The notes under the pieces are model-generated. The model did not search any database. It was not told where the DNA came from and worked only from the letters and a program-made list of their open reading frames with translations. From contig JAWQEG010000519.1 in assembly GCA_033782935.1 (NCBI GenBank), positions 144,001 to 208,000 of the forward strand: DNA of 64,000 nucleotides. Direction: 5' to 3'. Shown piece after piece: positions 31,453-44,153 of the stretch; the stretch's first letter is position 1; each line of letters begins with the position of its first letter. The position numbers and the translations under genes are program-made. This stretch comes from Petrolisthes cinctipes (lineage: Eukaryota > Arthropoda > Malacostraca > Decapoda > Porcellanidae).

Positions 31453-32490
31453 GGTAAATATTGAAAGAATTACCGTTATTGAGTACACGGTACTTCTACC
31501 TTCATTACCCACTAATTTAGACTATTCTAAGACTATTTCCTTCTATGGCATTTCTTCTGCAAATGCCCTATATCAAAGATAGGGCATATTCAAATGGGGC
31601 ATTTTGAAATTAGCCTGACTTTACCTGACCTGACTTAACCTAACCTAGACCGCATCGGACCACCGGGAACTCACCTGGGCAAACTACCGGGACCTAACCT
31701 AGGCAAACTACTAGAACCTAACCTGTGCAAACTACCGGGACCTAACCTGTGCAAACTACCGGGACCTAACCTGTGCAAACTACTGGGACCTATCCTGGGC
31801 AAACTACTGGGACCTAACCTGACCCAACCAAATCTAACATAACCTTTCCTAATCTGACCTGACCTAACCTAACCTAACATTATCTGACCTAACCTAACCA
31901 AACCTTACCTTACCTTATCTGACCTAACCTAACATAACCAAACCTTACCTTAACTAACATAACCAAACCTTACCTTATCTGACCTAACCTTGTAATGGCC
32001 GGACCTGAGAGTTAAAGGCAGAATTTGAAAACTACGCCAGTGGCGTACTCTTATGGCTTACCTGGTAGAAGCACTGCCTGAGATTTCTCTGGTCCGGGGT
32101 TCGATTCCCCGTGGGTACGACTAGAATTTAAATGGATCAATTTCTGGGTCTGACTTGCTTGATTGAATGGGATTATTACAACCTAACATAACCAAACCTT
32201 ACCTTATCTAACCTAACATAACCAAACCTTACCTTACCTTATCTGACCTAACCTAACATAACCAAACCTTACCTTATCTGACCTAACCTAACATAACATA
32301 ACCTTACCTGACCTAACCTAACATAACCAAACCTTACCTTATCTGACCTGACCTAACCTAACATAACATAACCTTACCTAACCTAACCTAACATAGACCA
32401 CAGCAGACTATCGGGACCTAACCAAGGCAAACTACTGGGACCTAACTGGACATAGTCAATTTTTTATGCTACAGTATATTACAGTAAATA
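31453..32490 (+). repeat. MITE with 24-bp units and CCTAA-like array, unit B
   Basis: The MITE start at 31453 is followed by 24-bp units (about 31655-31830) and then about 560 bp of degenerate CCTAAC/CATAACC/AAACCTTACCTTATCTGA repeats. These resemble the arthropod telomeric pentamer TTAGG on the other strand, with no long perfect run. A SINE sits inside. It closes with GGACATAGTCAATTTTTT, just before the ZNF exon region. Confidence 0.8.
31990..32181 (+). mobile_element. tRNA-derived SINE-like element, unit B
   Basis: A tRNA-like segment (32045-32119) has A-box TGGCTTACCTGG, B-box GGTTCGATTCC and a pairing acceptor-like GTACTC / GGGTAC. It is followed by a non-tRNA tail to ATTATTACAA. The ends TTGTAAT and ATTACAA are complementary. 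The anticodon arm is poor, so it is not a functional tRNA gene. Confidence 0.65.
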
Positions 32491-32546
32491 TTCAGTAAAT
32501 GTTCGAATCTTCAAATAATGTAAGACTGGTATTGTTATTGTTTCAG

Positions 32547-33475
32547 ATTCATATGAAGTAACACTGTGGTTGTCAGCTCTGACACCAATAACAGTGTGGT
32601 TGGCAGCCCTGACAACAGTAATAACCAAGTGGGCATATTGATGGCAGAATAAAGCTGTGTTAGTGATGGAGGTGGAAGGGTGTGACACCATCAATGTTGT
32701 CAGAGAAGAGAAGTGTAACAAGTTGGTCTGTCAACAATGTGGTCAAAAGTTTAGTAGGAAATGCCATCTCACTCACCATTTGTTGACTCATACTGGAAAG
32801 AAAATGTTTATGTGTGATGAGTGTGGTAAAAAGTTTGTGAGAAAAGCTGATCTAAAGAAGCACATACTTATACACACAGGAGTGAAGAACTTTGAATGTG
32901 AAGAATGTGGTAAAAAGTTTGTGACAAAGGGTGTTCTAAAGAAGCACATAATTATACACACAGGAGTGAAGAACTTTGAATGTGAAGTATGTGGTAAAAA
33001 GTTTGTGACAAAGAGTGAATTAAAGCAACACATACTTATACACACAGGAGTGAAAAACTTTGAATGTGAAGAATGTGGTAAAAAGTTTGTGAGAAAGGGT
33101 GTTCTAAAGAAACACATAATTATACACACAGGAGTGAAGAACTTTGAATGTGAAGTATGTGGTAAAAAGTTTGTGACAAAGGATATTTTGAAGCAACACA
33201 TACTTATACACACAGGAGTGAAGAACTTTGAATGTGAAGAATGTGGTAAAAAGTTTGTGACAAAGAGTGAGATAAAGCGACACATACTTATACACACAGG
33301 AGTGAAGAACTTTGAATGTGAAGAATGTGGTAAAAAGTTTGTGACAAAGAGTGAGATAAAGCGACACATACTTATACACACAGGAGTGAAGGACTTTGAA
33401 TGTAATGAATGTGGTAAAAAGTTTGGTCTGAAATCTCACCTTAATGTACATATAAAAGTTCATACAAGGGTATAG
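32547..33475 (+). CDS. ZNF-B: C2H2 zinc-finger exon, 9 fingers
   Basis: The exon begins after ATTGTTTCAG, but a TGG-to-TGA change near 32639 interrupts the upstream frame. The usable start is the ATG at 32666 (MEVEG), conserved in C, D and E. It has nine fingers. Finger 2 is a hybrid: the start of the second N-terminal finger joined to an array finger (CDECGKKFVRKADLKKH). Two fingers have EVCGKKF. It stops at TAG 33473; a tenth finger follows out of the protein, with AATAAA at 33556. Likely nuclear DNA-binding, target unknown. It is the shortest member. Confidence 0.7.
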
Positions 33476-33561
33476 GATTTTAAATGTAATGAATGTGGTA
33501 AAAAGTTTTCTGACAAATCCCAACTCACGTTACACAAAACTGTTCACACATAAAAAATAAA

Positions 33562-33637
33562 ACATAGAATGTAAGCGGTGGCAAACAATATAGGTAAAGA
33601 ATAGGTAAAGAAAAAAAACTTGTTCTGACCCTACGTG

Positions 33638-33684
<47 letters not shown>
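33562..33684. repeat. Deleted Tc1-relic region and (TC)n, unit B
   Basis: Compared with the other units, the Tc1-like relic is missing between GGCAAACAAT and ATAGGTAAAG. A C-run and (TC)n at about 33640-33684 follow. Confidence 0.8.
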
Positions 33685-33685
<1 letters not shown>

Positions 33686-34250
33686 AGATGAGGAGAATTA
33701 CTGGGCCACTCGTCATTACCAAAGAAGTCAATGTTGTTGTCCTTCAGAAGGTTCTGGCTGGGTTCAAAGCACTTTCACATATGGTGCTTGGTTGTGCAGA
33801 AAGGTAACCTGAGTGACATCCACAACATTTTGAGAGTCTTGAAGAAAGGGAATGACAAGCTTTGTCAAGATCTTCTCCCTAAAATAATCTCCATCCCAAC
33901 TTTACCCCCGAGGCTTTATCACCCACATCATCCACCATACAGTGAAGTCCTTGGACCCTCTTGGCCTCGTCTTGTCATTACTATCACTTACATTTTCTAA
34001 TGCCACAGTAGAAAGAATATTTTCACAGATGAATGTTGTTCACTCTAAACTGAGAAATCGTCTCAGTGTTAGGTCAGTAGAGGCATTAATTGTTAAAAAT
34101 AAAGTATGGATTGGTTCATTATTTTCAATCCTGTGTAAACTTTGAGCCTTCTGATGATATGATCAGAAGTTTCAATTCTAAAGGTTCTGAAGAGGAGGAG
34201 GAGAATAATATTATTGCTCTTGATGTACTACAATAAGAATCTGTGGCTGT
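33685..34250 (+). pseudogene. hAT transposase C-terminal relic (unit B)
   Basis: Same relic as in unit A, with SNATVERIFSQMN and SKLRNRL intact at 33990-34050. A few substitutions and an added codon (DLLPKII) relative to A. AT-rich spacer follows to about 34550. Confidence 0.7.
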
Positions 34251-34559
34251 AGGTATGTATACTGTATATCTAATTGTCATTATTAACATTGTTTAGCTAA
34301 GTTCTCATAGGCCTAGTTAGTCTTTACGGAAAATAAAACTGGCATTTTTAAGTTTACCTTCAGCAAAGTTCAGTTATATGGTTGTCAAATATTAAGTAAT
34401 TGTTTTTCTTTAGTGAGGAGAAATGTATCAATACAATATTCATGTACATTAAAAAAAAACAATAAAATTTGTCTTTATTTGTTTTGTGGATCTTCATTTC
34501 AATCTGTGGGGAAAAAAATCCTTAATCTGTGGGAAATTGGTACTACAAAATTGGCAACA

Positions 34560-34842
34560 CTGGTTGTGACTGAGTGGATGAACTGAATGATTCCCTGATT
34601 AGGAAAGTGACAGGTGGGTGAGAGAAGGATAGGAAGGGTGAGGAATAGCAATAAAAGAAGATTGATGAAGAGCTGGTGGAATGAAGATATTGAGAATGCG
34701 AGGAAGGAGAGTAATAGGAAGTGTAGAAGACTAAGGAAAAATGTAGGTAATAGTGAGGAAGATAGAATAGCATATGAGGAGGCATGGAAGGAGTATGAAC
34801 GGCAGGAGCCGGTGGCGGTAGGTTCGAAAACTGAGAGCTGAG
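34560..34842 (+). pseudogene. LINE ORF2 linker fragment, unit B
   Basis: Same KSWWNEDIENARK frame as in unit A, with a 4-bp loss near 34613 that shifts its start. It lies directly 5' of LINE copy B. Confidence 0.45.
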
Positions 34843-35067
34843 TTTCCCAAATAATGTAAACTTTATAAAAGTTACCACATAAACTAAAGTGAAAAATAAG
34901 AGAAGAAGATGGCTAGTCGAAGTGCAAGAAGCAGAGCACAAAGAGAAGACAGCTGTGGAAGATGTGAAAACAGATTAAAACAACAGGAGAGAGGAATACA
35001 ATGTGATATGTGTAGTGTCTGATTCCACATCGGGTGTGAGCAGGTCAGTCCTACCCTATATAGAGAG

Positions 35068-36282
35068 TTGAAAGATTCTGAATCAGTATGGATATGTTCT
35101 GGATGTATACCAATAGCAAAGAAGAGACTGTTAACACCAGACGGGGAATTAGGAAAAAAGATTGATGAGATGAAAAAGGAGTTGAGATCTTTCTTTGAGG
35201 AAAAAATGATGCAGTGGAAGGAGAGTTTAGATAAGTTAAAGAAAGATATGTTTGAGGAAATGAAGAATGAAATGGAGTTAGAACTGAAGAAGAGAGATAA
35301 GAAAATAGAGATAATAAAAGTAGAACTAAAAAGTGAAATGGTTGAAGATATGAAAGAGAGAGAGGAAAAAGAGAGAAAGAGGAATAATATTATCATTTAT
35401 AATTTAGAAGAACCCGAGGAATCAGAACCAAAGAAAAAGATACAGAAAGACATAGAAAACTCTCTGGATATAATACAAAGGGAAGTAAAAGTAGAGGATG
35501 TAGAAATTTTGGATGCAGCAAGATTAGGATTAATAAATGAACCAGGAAAGAAGAGACCACTCCTGTTAAAATTAAAAGAAACATGGATGAAATGGCAGAT
35601 TCTGAAAAATGCAAAGAACCTTAAGAATACAAACCATAGGCTAGCAAAAAGAATATCTATCACCTTGGATATGACTAAGAAAGAGAGACAACAAAATAAG
35701 GAGCTCTTGGAGGAATTAAAAAGAAAACGAGAACTGGGAGAAAAGGGATGGTATATAAAGGATGCAAAGTTAATGAGAAATAAGGAGAAAGAGGACAAAT
35801 ATATGGAGAGCATATGTAAGATTAAACTAATAAATATTCAAGGGCTAACAAAAGTAAAGATGACGGAATTACAAGATTTAATTATAAGTGATGAATTTTT
35901 ATGTTTAACGGAAACACACCAAAAGTGTGAGAATATCAGTCTCTGTGATCACATATACTCAAAGGGTAATATGAGGGAAATGGAGGAAAAGAAAGAAGGG
36001 GGATTGATGATTTTGTCGGAGAGGGATGAAGATAGTAAAATTGAAAAGATAACAACTAGAAATAAGGATTTGTTATTTTGCAAGTGTAAATTAGGAAATA
36101 TTTGTTTTAAGCTGCTTTTGGTCTATTTACCTGTGGGAAATAAAGAAGAGGATAAAAGAAGATACACTAGTTTAAAAACAGAAATAGAATGTATAGTAGA
36201 AAATATAGGGGAGATACCCTTTGTCCTACTTGGGGATTTTAACGGGACATTTGGGATTCCTTGGAGAGCAGGAAATGGATAG
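35068..36282 (+). pseudogene. LINE B fused ORF1-ORF2 frame
   Basis: 404 codons: the end of the PHD-like finger (WICSGC), coiled coil, basic C-terminus, then endonuclease INIQGL, LTETHQ and LLGDFNG. The fusion arises from loss of about 7 bp relative to copies A and C, where ORF2 overlaps ORF1 by 17 bp. A +1 frameshift ends it just after the Asp/Asn catalytic block, so no complete enzyme results. Confidence 0.7.
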
Positions 36283-39018
36283 ACGAGGGGAAGATGGGAT
36301 TAACTGGGTGGAAAACTATAATCTTATTCTACTAAACAATGGCCAGAGGTGTGAAGGGTTGATAACATGGGAGAGAGGAAAATCAAAAAGTGTGATAGAC
36401 TTCGTTCTGGTGAACCATAAATTTTATGATGTATACGAAGCAATGAAAATAGATGAAAGAAAAAAAATAACGGAATTATCTGACCATAATTTGATTGAAA
36501 TATTAATCAAAGGAGAGACACAAAATAGAAAATACACAAATGATCAATGGCAAAAAAATATTTATTATACAACAGACAAAGAAGCATTACAGATATATAA
36601 GGAAGAAGTGGAAGGAGAGTGCAATGAAGAGGTACAAGATATGGTAGAGTTTGGTGAAATCATGACAAGAAATGCAGAATGTATATTAAAGAAAAAGTAT
36701 AGAAGGAGAAAGGATAAGAGACATATAAACAGGATTGAACCACCATGGATGTGTGAAGAAATTAGAAATGAAATCAAGAAAAGAAAGAAGCTTAATAGAG
36801 AGAAACGAAATGAGGCTAGTGAAGAAGTAAAAGATAGAGTTTGGAGCTTATATAAGGTACAAAAATATAGGGTGAAAAGATTGATCAAAGAAGCAATAAT
36901 AAAACATGAGAAAAAGGTGACAGAGGAGATGAATGGAAGTAGTGACAAAAGTAAGAGATTATGGCAATATATTGACAAATTAAAAGGTAAAGAAATAAAC
37001 TATGATAAGAACAAAGGGGAATTATATAGTACAGAGGGAGGAATACTTAAACCAGAAGATGCAGCTTAAGAGCTTGAAATGTTTTGAAAGGATATATACC
37101 AAAATCATGACAATAACATAAAGAAGGTTTGGAACACACAAGAAAAAGGAAGGTACAAAATTTTTATAGAGGAACAAATAATGAATGAAACTAATCAAGA
37201 CAAGAGACAGTACATGGTAATGGAACATATGGATATGACTGTTGGAATGGGCCTAGCTCGGATAACAACAACCATGGAAGAACCAATAATAAATAAAGAA
37301 GAAATTATAAAAACATTAAAAGGCTTCAAAAACAAAAAGGCAGCTGGTCCAGATGGGGTAAAACCAGAATGCTACAAGGCATTGATAGATAGTGAAAAAT
37401 GCATAGAAAAGTTAGTATACTGTTTTAATAAAATAATTAGACAAGGAAAAGTCCCACAAACCTGGAAAACCTCAAGAACAGTAATGCTACCAAAAAAAGT
37501 TAAACCAACAGCCCAGGATTTAAGACCCATATAGCACTCACAAATATTGATTACAAAATATTTATGTCAATAATGAAGAGCAAAATAGAACAACAACTAC
37601 AAGTTAATGATTTAAATAGTGAATTGCAGTCCGGATTTACACAGGGAAGAAGAATTGAAGACAATATACTCATACTCAGGTACTGTATTGAAAAAAGCTA
37701 CAAGAACAAGACACCATTAATCGTAGCAGCAATAGACTTTAAGAAGGCATAGGACTCAATAAAAAGAGAAGAGATCATAAAAAATCTAAAAGAAACAAAA
37801 ACACATGAAAATATGATAGATATAATAAGTGATGTGTACCAGAATGATACAACACAACTGTGTTTAAGCAGAAAAATAGAAAAAGAGATAAAGATAACAA
37901 GCGGTATATGCCAAGGGTGCACAGGATCTAATGGACTGCAGTTTTCACAATCAATGTTAGAGGCAAAAGCAAACATTATAAGACTGAGCAATGTAAGCAG
38001 GAAATGTGGGTTGGAGTTAAATAAAAATAAGAGCAAATTCATAATCTTCAATATGGAAAATCAACCAGCAAAACTAGAAGGGATAGAAGTGGTGGAGACT
38101 ATTAAATATTTGGGAGTGGATATTGGAAACAAGAGAGACTGTTTTAAGAATTACAAAGTTAATATTTAAAAAAAAGCAAAGAAACTAGCAAATATGACCT
38201 ACTCAGTGACAGCCAGGAGTTGTAACAAACTAATGATTGGAAAAACTTTGTGGAAAGGTCTGGCATTGCCTGGAATCCTGTATGGGGCTGGTGTAGTGGA
38301 TTATAACAAGAAAGAAATAGATAGGTTACAAAAAATTGAAAACTCAGTGTACCGAACAATTCTTGGGGCAGAAAAAAGCACAGCAATTAGTGGACTAAGA
38401 GGAGAAGTGGCTGCCTCACTCATGAAATCAAAAATTACTAGAATAAAATTACAATATTTACAAGGAATAATGAGAGATGGAGGAAACAAATTAACATACG
38501 AAATAGTAGAAGAATTGAAGGATAATAGAACAAATAAATGGATGAAGGAATGTGAGGAGGGAATGAAAGCATTAGATATCAATTTAGAGAAACTAAAAAC
38601 CATGAAGAAGCAACAACTCCTAAACAAGATTTATGAATTGGACACTAAGAACTGGAGAGAGGAAACGGAAAGTAAGACTACCCTAAAGATTTACAGAAAA
38701 TAGAAAAAGGAAATGGGAATGACACAGGAACTATATATGACAATAACACCAGCATCAGTGGTATTATTTAAATGTAGGACAAATACATTAAACTTGGGAG
38801 ATAGAAAAAGATTTAGAAAAGAGGACAATGAAACAGGATGTAAGATGTGTGGAACAGATCCAGAAAACTTAGAACATTTTGTGCTTGACTGTACTGGCTA
38901 TGTTGAAGAAAGAAGTAAAATTGGAAAATTGCAACAACCTTATATCGAATGCAAGGAAAACATCATTGGAGGGTTGTTATTCGACAGTGGAAAATGTTTG
39001 GACAATATAAAAGAATAT

Positions 39019-39128
39019 GGTAAATATTGAATGAATAACCGTTATTGGGTACGGTTTTTCTACCTTCATTACCCACTTATTTAGACCATTCTAAGACTAT
39101 TTCCTTCTATGGCATTTTCTCCACAAAT
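39019..39128 (+). mobile_element. 110-bp MITE fragment in LINE B
   Basis: Same insertion as in copy A, AAGAATAT on both sides (39011-39018 and 39129-39136). Confidence 0.85.
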
Positions 39129-39300
39129 AAGAATATCTTTATAAGTGCTGGAAAATAAGGGAGAAGAAATTAAAGGAACTCAGCAACAAATAAACGACAG
39201 AAGAGGTGCCGTTGTAAAGGCTATCCCTCGACATCATCGCATCGCATCGCATCACTCTCAGTCATCATCATCATCATCATCAACAACAACGATAATAAAG

Positions 39301-39777
39301 TGTGAGTTTTTGTAGTTTTCTAAGTTGTATTGTTGTAATTGATAATATTAATGGTTCTTTAGTGGTTTATTATGATATATACGAGTCAATAGAGAAGGAA
39401 ACCAAGTGAAATACAATATATAATTCATCGATATAAGATAATTAAATTTAACAAGTATAATCATTTCATTAATTAACACAGGCTTAGTAAATTACGTTAT
39501 TAACCTGTAAAGTAATGAATAAAACAAGCCTGGAAACACACACACACACAACCCTTAAAAAAACCACACACACAAGCCTGGGGAAAAAAAAACAACCCGA
39601 GGAAATATTACGGTAATTATCTATTATATTGCCATTTTATATTACAATGTTTTTACTTTCTTTACCTACTAATTTATAACATTCTAAGACACTTTTCTTC
39701 TATGGCATTTTCTTTTGCAATGCCTCATTTCCAAGATAAGGCATATTCAAATGGGGCATTTTGAAATTAGCCTGACC
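39301..39777. other. Spacer with incomplete MITE (unit B/C border)
   Basis: AT-rich, (CA)n near 39535, then a MITE 3' piece from about 39650 abutting the next MITE at 39778. No gene. Confidence 0.7.
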
Positions 39778-40900
39778 GGTAAATATTGAAAGAATTACCG
39801 TTATTGAGTATGGTATTTCTACCATCATTACCCACTTATTTAGACCATTCTAAGACTATTTTCATCCATGACATTTCCTCTGCAAATGCCCCATTTCAAA
39901 GATAGGGCATATTCAAATGGGGCATTTTGAAATTAGCCTGACCTTACCTGACCTAACCTAGACCGCATCAGACTACAGGGAACTAATCTGGACAAACTAC
40001 TTGGAACTAACCTGTGCAAACTACTGGGACCTAACCTGTGCAAACTACTGGGCCCTAACCTGTGCAAACTACTGGGGCCTAACCTGGGCATAATACTGGG
40101 ACCTAACCTGACCCAAATAAACCTAACATAACCTTTCCTTATCTGACCTGACCTAACCTAACCTAACATTATCTGACCTAAACCTTACCTTACCTTATCT
40201 GACCAAACCTAACATAACCAAACCAAACTTTACCTTATCTGACCTAACATAGCATAACCTAACCTAACATAACCAAACCTTATCTTATCTAACCTAACCA
40301 AACCAAACTTTACCTTATCTGACCTAACATAACATAACATAACCTAACCTTACCTTATCTGACCTAACCTTGTAATGGCTGGACCTGAGAGTTAAAGGCA
40401 GAATTTGAAAGCTACGCCAGTGGAGTACTCTTATGGCTTACTCGGTAGAAGTACTGCCTGAGATTTCTCTGGTCCGGGGTTCGATTCCCCATGGGTAAGA
40501 CTAGAATTTAAATGGATCAATTTCTGGGTCTGACTTGCTTGATTGATTGGGATTATTACAACCTAACCTACCATAACCAAACCTTACCTTATCTAACCTA
40601 ACCTAACATAACCTTACCTGACTTAACCTAACATAACCAAACCTTACCTTATCTTACCTAACATAACATAACCTTACCTAACCTAACCTAACCTAACCTA
40701 ACATTACCTTATCTGACCTAACCTAACATAACCAAACCTTACCTTATCTGACCTAACCTAACCTAACATAAATTTACCTAACCTAACCTAACATAAATTT
40801 ACTTAACCTAACAATGGACTATCGGGACCAAACCGAGGCAAACTACCGGGACCTAACTGGACATAGTCAATTTTTTGTGCTACAGAATATTACAGTAAAT
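39778..40900 (+). repeat. MITE with 24-bp units and CCTAA-like array, unit C
   Basis: MITE start at 39778, diverged 24-bp units at about 39970-40100, then about 700 bp of CCTAA-like repeats to 40830, the longest in the window, with the SINE inside. Confidence 0.8.
40370..40561 (+). mobile_element. tRNA-derived SINE-like element, unit C
   Basis: Orthologous to the unit B copy. The tRNA-like part is 40425-40499, with A-box TGGCTTACTCGG and B-box GGTTCGATTCC. Confidence 0.65.
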
Positions 40901-40957
40901 ATTCAGTAAATGTTTGAATCTTCAAATGATATAAGACTGGTATTGTTATTGTTTCAG

Positions 40958-43644
40958 ATTCATATGAAGTAACACTGTGGTTGGCAGCCCTGACACCAAT
41001 AACAGTGTGGTTGGCAACTCTGACAACAGTAATAACCAAGTGGTCATATTGGTGGCAGAATAAAGCTGTGTTAGTGATGGAGGTGGAAGGAAGTGACACC
41101 ATCAATGTTGTCAGAGAAGAGAAGTGTAACAAGTTGGTCTGTCAACAATGTGGTCAAAAGTTTAGTAGGAAATGCCATCTCACTCACCATTTGTTGACTC
41201 ATACTGGAAAGAAAATGTTTATGTGTGATGAGTGTGGTGAAGAGTTTAGTTGGAAATCTGACCGTAAGAAACACAGCATTGTTCACACAGGAGAGAAGAA
41301 CTTTGAATGTGAAGAATGTGGTAATAAGTTTGTGAAAAAGAGTGTTCTAAAGCAACACATACTTATACACACAGGAGAGAGGAACTTTGAATGTGAAGAA
41401 TGTGGTAAAAAGTTTGTGAGAAAGAGTGTTCTAAAGCAACACATACTTATACACACAGGAGAGAGGAACTTTGAATGTGAAGAATGTGGTAAAAAGTTTG
41501 TGAGAAAGAGTGATCTAAAGCAACACATACTTATACACACAGGAGAAAAGAACTTTGAATGTGAAGAATGTGGTAAAAAGTTTGTGAAAAAGAGTGATCT
41601 AAATCGACACATACTTATACACACAGGAGTGAAGGACTTTGAATGTGAAGAATGTGGAAAAAAGTTTCTGACAAAGAGTAAATTAAGACGACACATACAT
41701 ATACACACAGGAGTGAAGGACTTTGAATGTGAAGAATGTGGTAAAAAGTTTGTGACTCAGAGTGAATTAAAGCTACACATACTTATACACACAGGAGTGA
41801 AGGACTTTGAATGTGAAGAATGTGGTAAAAAGTTTGTGAGAAAGAGTGTTATAAAGAAGCACATACTTATACACACAGGAGAAAAGAACTTTGAATGTGA
41901 AGAATGTGGTAAAAAGTTTGTGAGAAAGTATCATCTAAAGCAACACATACTTATACACACAGGAGAGAGGAACTTTGAATGTGAAGAATGTGGTAAAAAG
42001 TTTGTGAGAAAGAGTGATCTAAAGCAACACATACTTATACACACAGGAGAAAAGAACTTTGAATGTGAAGAATGTGGTAAAAAGTTTGTGAAAAAGAGTG
42101 ATCTAAATCGACACATACTTATACACACAGGAGTGAAGGACTTTGAATGTGAAGAATGTGGAAAAAAGTTTCTGACAAAGAGTAAATTAAGACGACACAT
42201 ACATATACACACAGGAGTGAAGGACTTTGAATGTGAAGAATGTGGTAAAAAGTTTGTGAAAAAGAGTGATCTAAATCGACACATACTTATACACACAGGA
42301 GTGAAGGACTTTGAATGTGAAGAATGTGGTAAAAAGTTTGTGAGAGAGGATAATTTAAAGCAACACATACTTATACACTCAGGAGTGAAGAACTTTGAAT
42401 GTGAAGAATGTGGTAAAAAGTTTGTGAGAAAGAGTGTTATAAAGAAGCACATACTTATACACACAGGAGAAAAGAACTTTGAATGTGAAGAATGTGGTAA
42501 AAAGTTTGTGAGAAAGTATCATCTAAAGCAACACATACTTATACACACAGGAGAGAGGAACTTTGAATGTGAAGAATGTGGTAAAAAGTTTGTGAGAAAG
42601 AGTGATCTAAAGCAACACATACTTATACACACAGGAGAAAAGAACTTTGAATGTGAAGAATGTGGTAAAAAGTTTGTGAAAAAGAGTGATCTAAATCGAC
42701 ACATACTTATACACACAGGAGTGAAGGACTTTGAATGTGAAGAATGTGGAAAAAAGTTTCTGACAAAGAGTAAATTAAGACGACACATACATATACACAC
42801 AGGAGTGAAGGACTTTGAATGTGAAGAATGTGGTAAAAAGTTTGTGAAAAAGAGTGATCTAAATCGACACATGCTTATACACACAGGAGTGAAGGACTTT
42901 GAATGTGAAGAATGTGGTAAAAAGTTTGTGAGAGAGGATAATTTAAAGCAACACATACTTATACACTCAGGAGTGAAGAACTTTGAATGTGAAGAATGTG
43001 GTAAAAAGTTTGTGAGAAAGAGTGTTATAAAGAAGCACATACTTATACACACAGGAGAAAAGAACTTTGAATGTGAAGAATGTGGTAAAAAGTTTGTGAG
43101 AAAGTATCATCTAAAACAACACATACTTATACACACAAGAGAGAGGAACTTTGAATGTGAAGAATGTGGTAAAAAGTTTGTGAGAAAGAGTGATCTAAAG
43201 CAACACATACCTATACACACAGGAGTAAAGAACTTTGAATGTGAAGAATGTGGTAAAAAGTTTGTGACAAAGAGTGAAATAAAGCGACACATACTTATAC
43301 ACACAGGAGTGAAGAACTTTAAATGTGAAGAATGTGGTAAAAAGTTTATGACAAAGAGTGAAATAAAAAAACACATACTTATACACACAGGAGAGAGGAA
43401 CTTTGCATGTGAAGAATGTGGTAAAAAGTTTCTGACAAAGTGTAAAATAAAGCGACACATGCTTATACACACAGGAGTGAAGGACTTTGAATGTAATGAA
43501 TGTGGTAAAAAGTTTGGTCTGAAATCTCACCTTAATGTACATGAAAAAGTTCATACAAGAGTATGGGATTTAAAGTGTAATGAATGTGGTAAAAAGTTTT
43601 CTGACAAATCCCAACTCACGTTGCACAAAACTGTTCACACATGA
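40958..43644 (+). CDS. ZNF-C: C2H2 zinc-finger exon, 30 fingers (longest, best preserved)
   Basis: Open from the acceptor (TTTCAG, 40957) to TGA 43644; start at the conserved ATG 41077. The upstream open part includes a 30-bp in-frame duplication giving a hydrophobic VWLAALT repeat. It has 30 fingers. Fingers 9-15 form a 7-finger, 588-bp block repeated almost exactly as 16-22 and partly as 23-25. The last finger (SDKSQLTLH) is retained because the codon that is TAG in A, B and D is TGG here. Linkers are TGVKD/TGEKN/TGERN. AATAAA at 43645 overlaps the stop region. Probably a nuclear DNA-binding protein; a first exon and effector domain were not found. Confidence 0.8.
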
Positions 43645-43650
43645 AATAAA
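43645..43650 (+). terminator. Polyadenylation signal AATAAA of ZNF-C
   Basis: AATAAA directly follows the TGA stop. The same hexamer is at 17426 (A), 33556 (B) and 52642 (D), always just after the last-finger stop, so the site is conserved across the family. Confidence 0.6.
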
Positions 43651-43740
43651 ACATTGAATGTAAGCGGTGGCAAACAATGATTGATCCCCTCACCCCCTAA
43701 GCATGATAGGAAAAAACCGAAAATATCAAGAGGTAGCACA

Positions 43741-43959
43741 TTATATTGTAGGTGTATGGTGACAAGGTGAGTATTCAGTTTTGCTTCCATTGGCGTCATG
43801 AACAGCTTCAAGACGAGCAGGGTAGGAAGACACAAGTGACTCAAAAATCTCTGTGTTTAACTCCATTACCCAAAGCACACCATTGATATGCTCCTCCATC
43901 GTGGTACGACTAAATGGAGTTGATAGAGGTTCACACGACATCCTTTTTTTCAACCTCAT
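43741..43959 (-). pseudogene. Tc1/mariner transposase C-terminal relic (unit C)
   Basis: Antisense frame ending YPARLEAVHDANGSKTEY; same relic as in unit A with substitutions. Catalytic core absent. Confidence 0.5.
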
Positions 43960-44107
43960 CCTTCAAGATAGATCCAACATTTTCACAGATGAGGAGAATT
44001 ACTGGGCCACTCGTCATTACCAAGGACTATAAGGGGTACAGTTATGTTTGCATCCATAGCAAGACCCGACGATATAGGTAAAGAAAAAACTTGTTCTGAC
44101 CCCACAT

Positions 44108-44108
<1 letters not shown>

Positions 44109-44152
<44 letters not shown>
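44109..44152. repeat. (TC)n microsatellite, unit C
   Basis: Pure TC run of about 44 bp at the conserved position before the hAT relic. Confidence 0.97.

Positions 44153-44153
<1 letters not shown>

Larger units (their letters stand above)
34860..39300 (+). mobile_element. LINE copy B
   Basis: This copy keeps all parts from ORF1 to the (ATC)n tail without a large insertion. ORF1 (ATG 34909) has a TGG-to-TGA change in the PHD-like finger (about 35021). A 7-bp loss near 35784 joins ORF1 to ORF2 in one frame. ORF2 has SDHNL (intact endonuclease His), but also a +1 G at about 36245, TAA at 37067, TGA near 37085 and TAG at 37750. It also has the shared RT frameshift and the missing FADD box. The 110-bp MITE piece lies at 39019-39128. 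Confidence 0.85.

Noticed and set aside
32045..32119. Functional tRNA gene (also 40425 and 50820 region)
   Set aside because: A and B boxes present but anticodon arm mispairs and the unit continues into a non-tRNA tail repeated in other units; SINE-like.
31830..32400. True telomere or chromosome end
   Set aside because: Repeats are short and degenerate, lie between genes and recur in each unit.
35068..36282. Host gene of 404 codons
   Set aside because: It is LINE ORF1 fused to ORF2 by a small deletion; all motifs are LINE.
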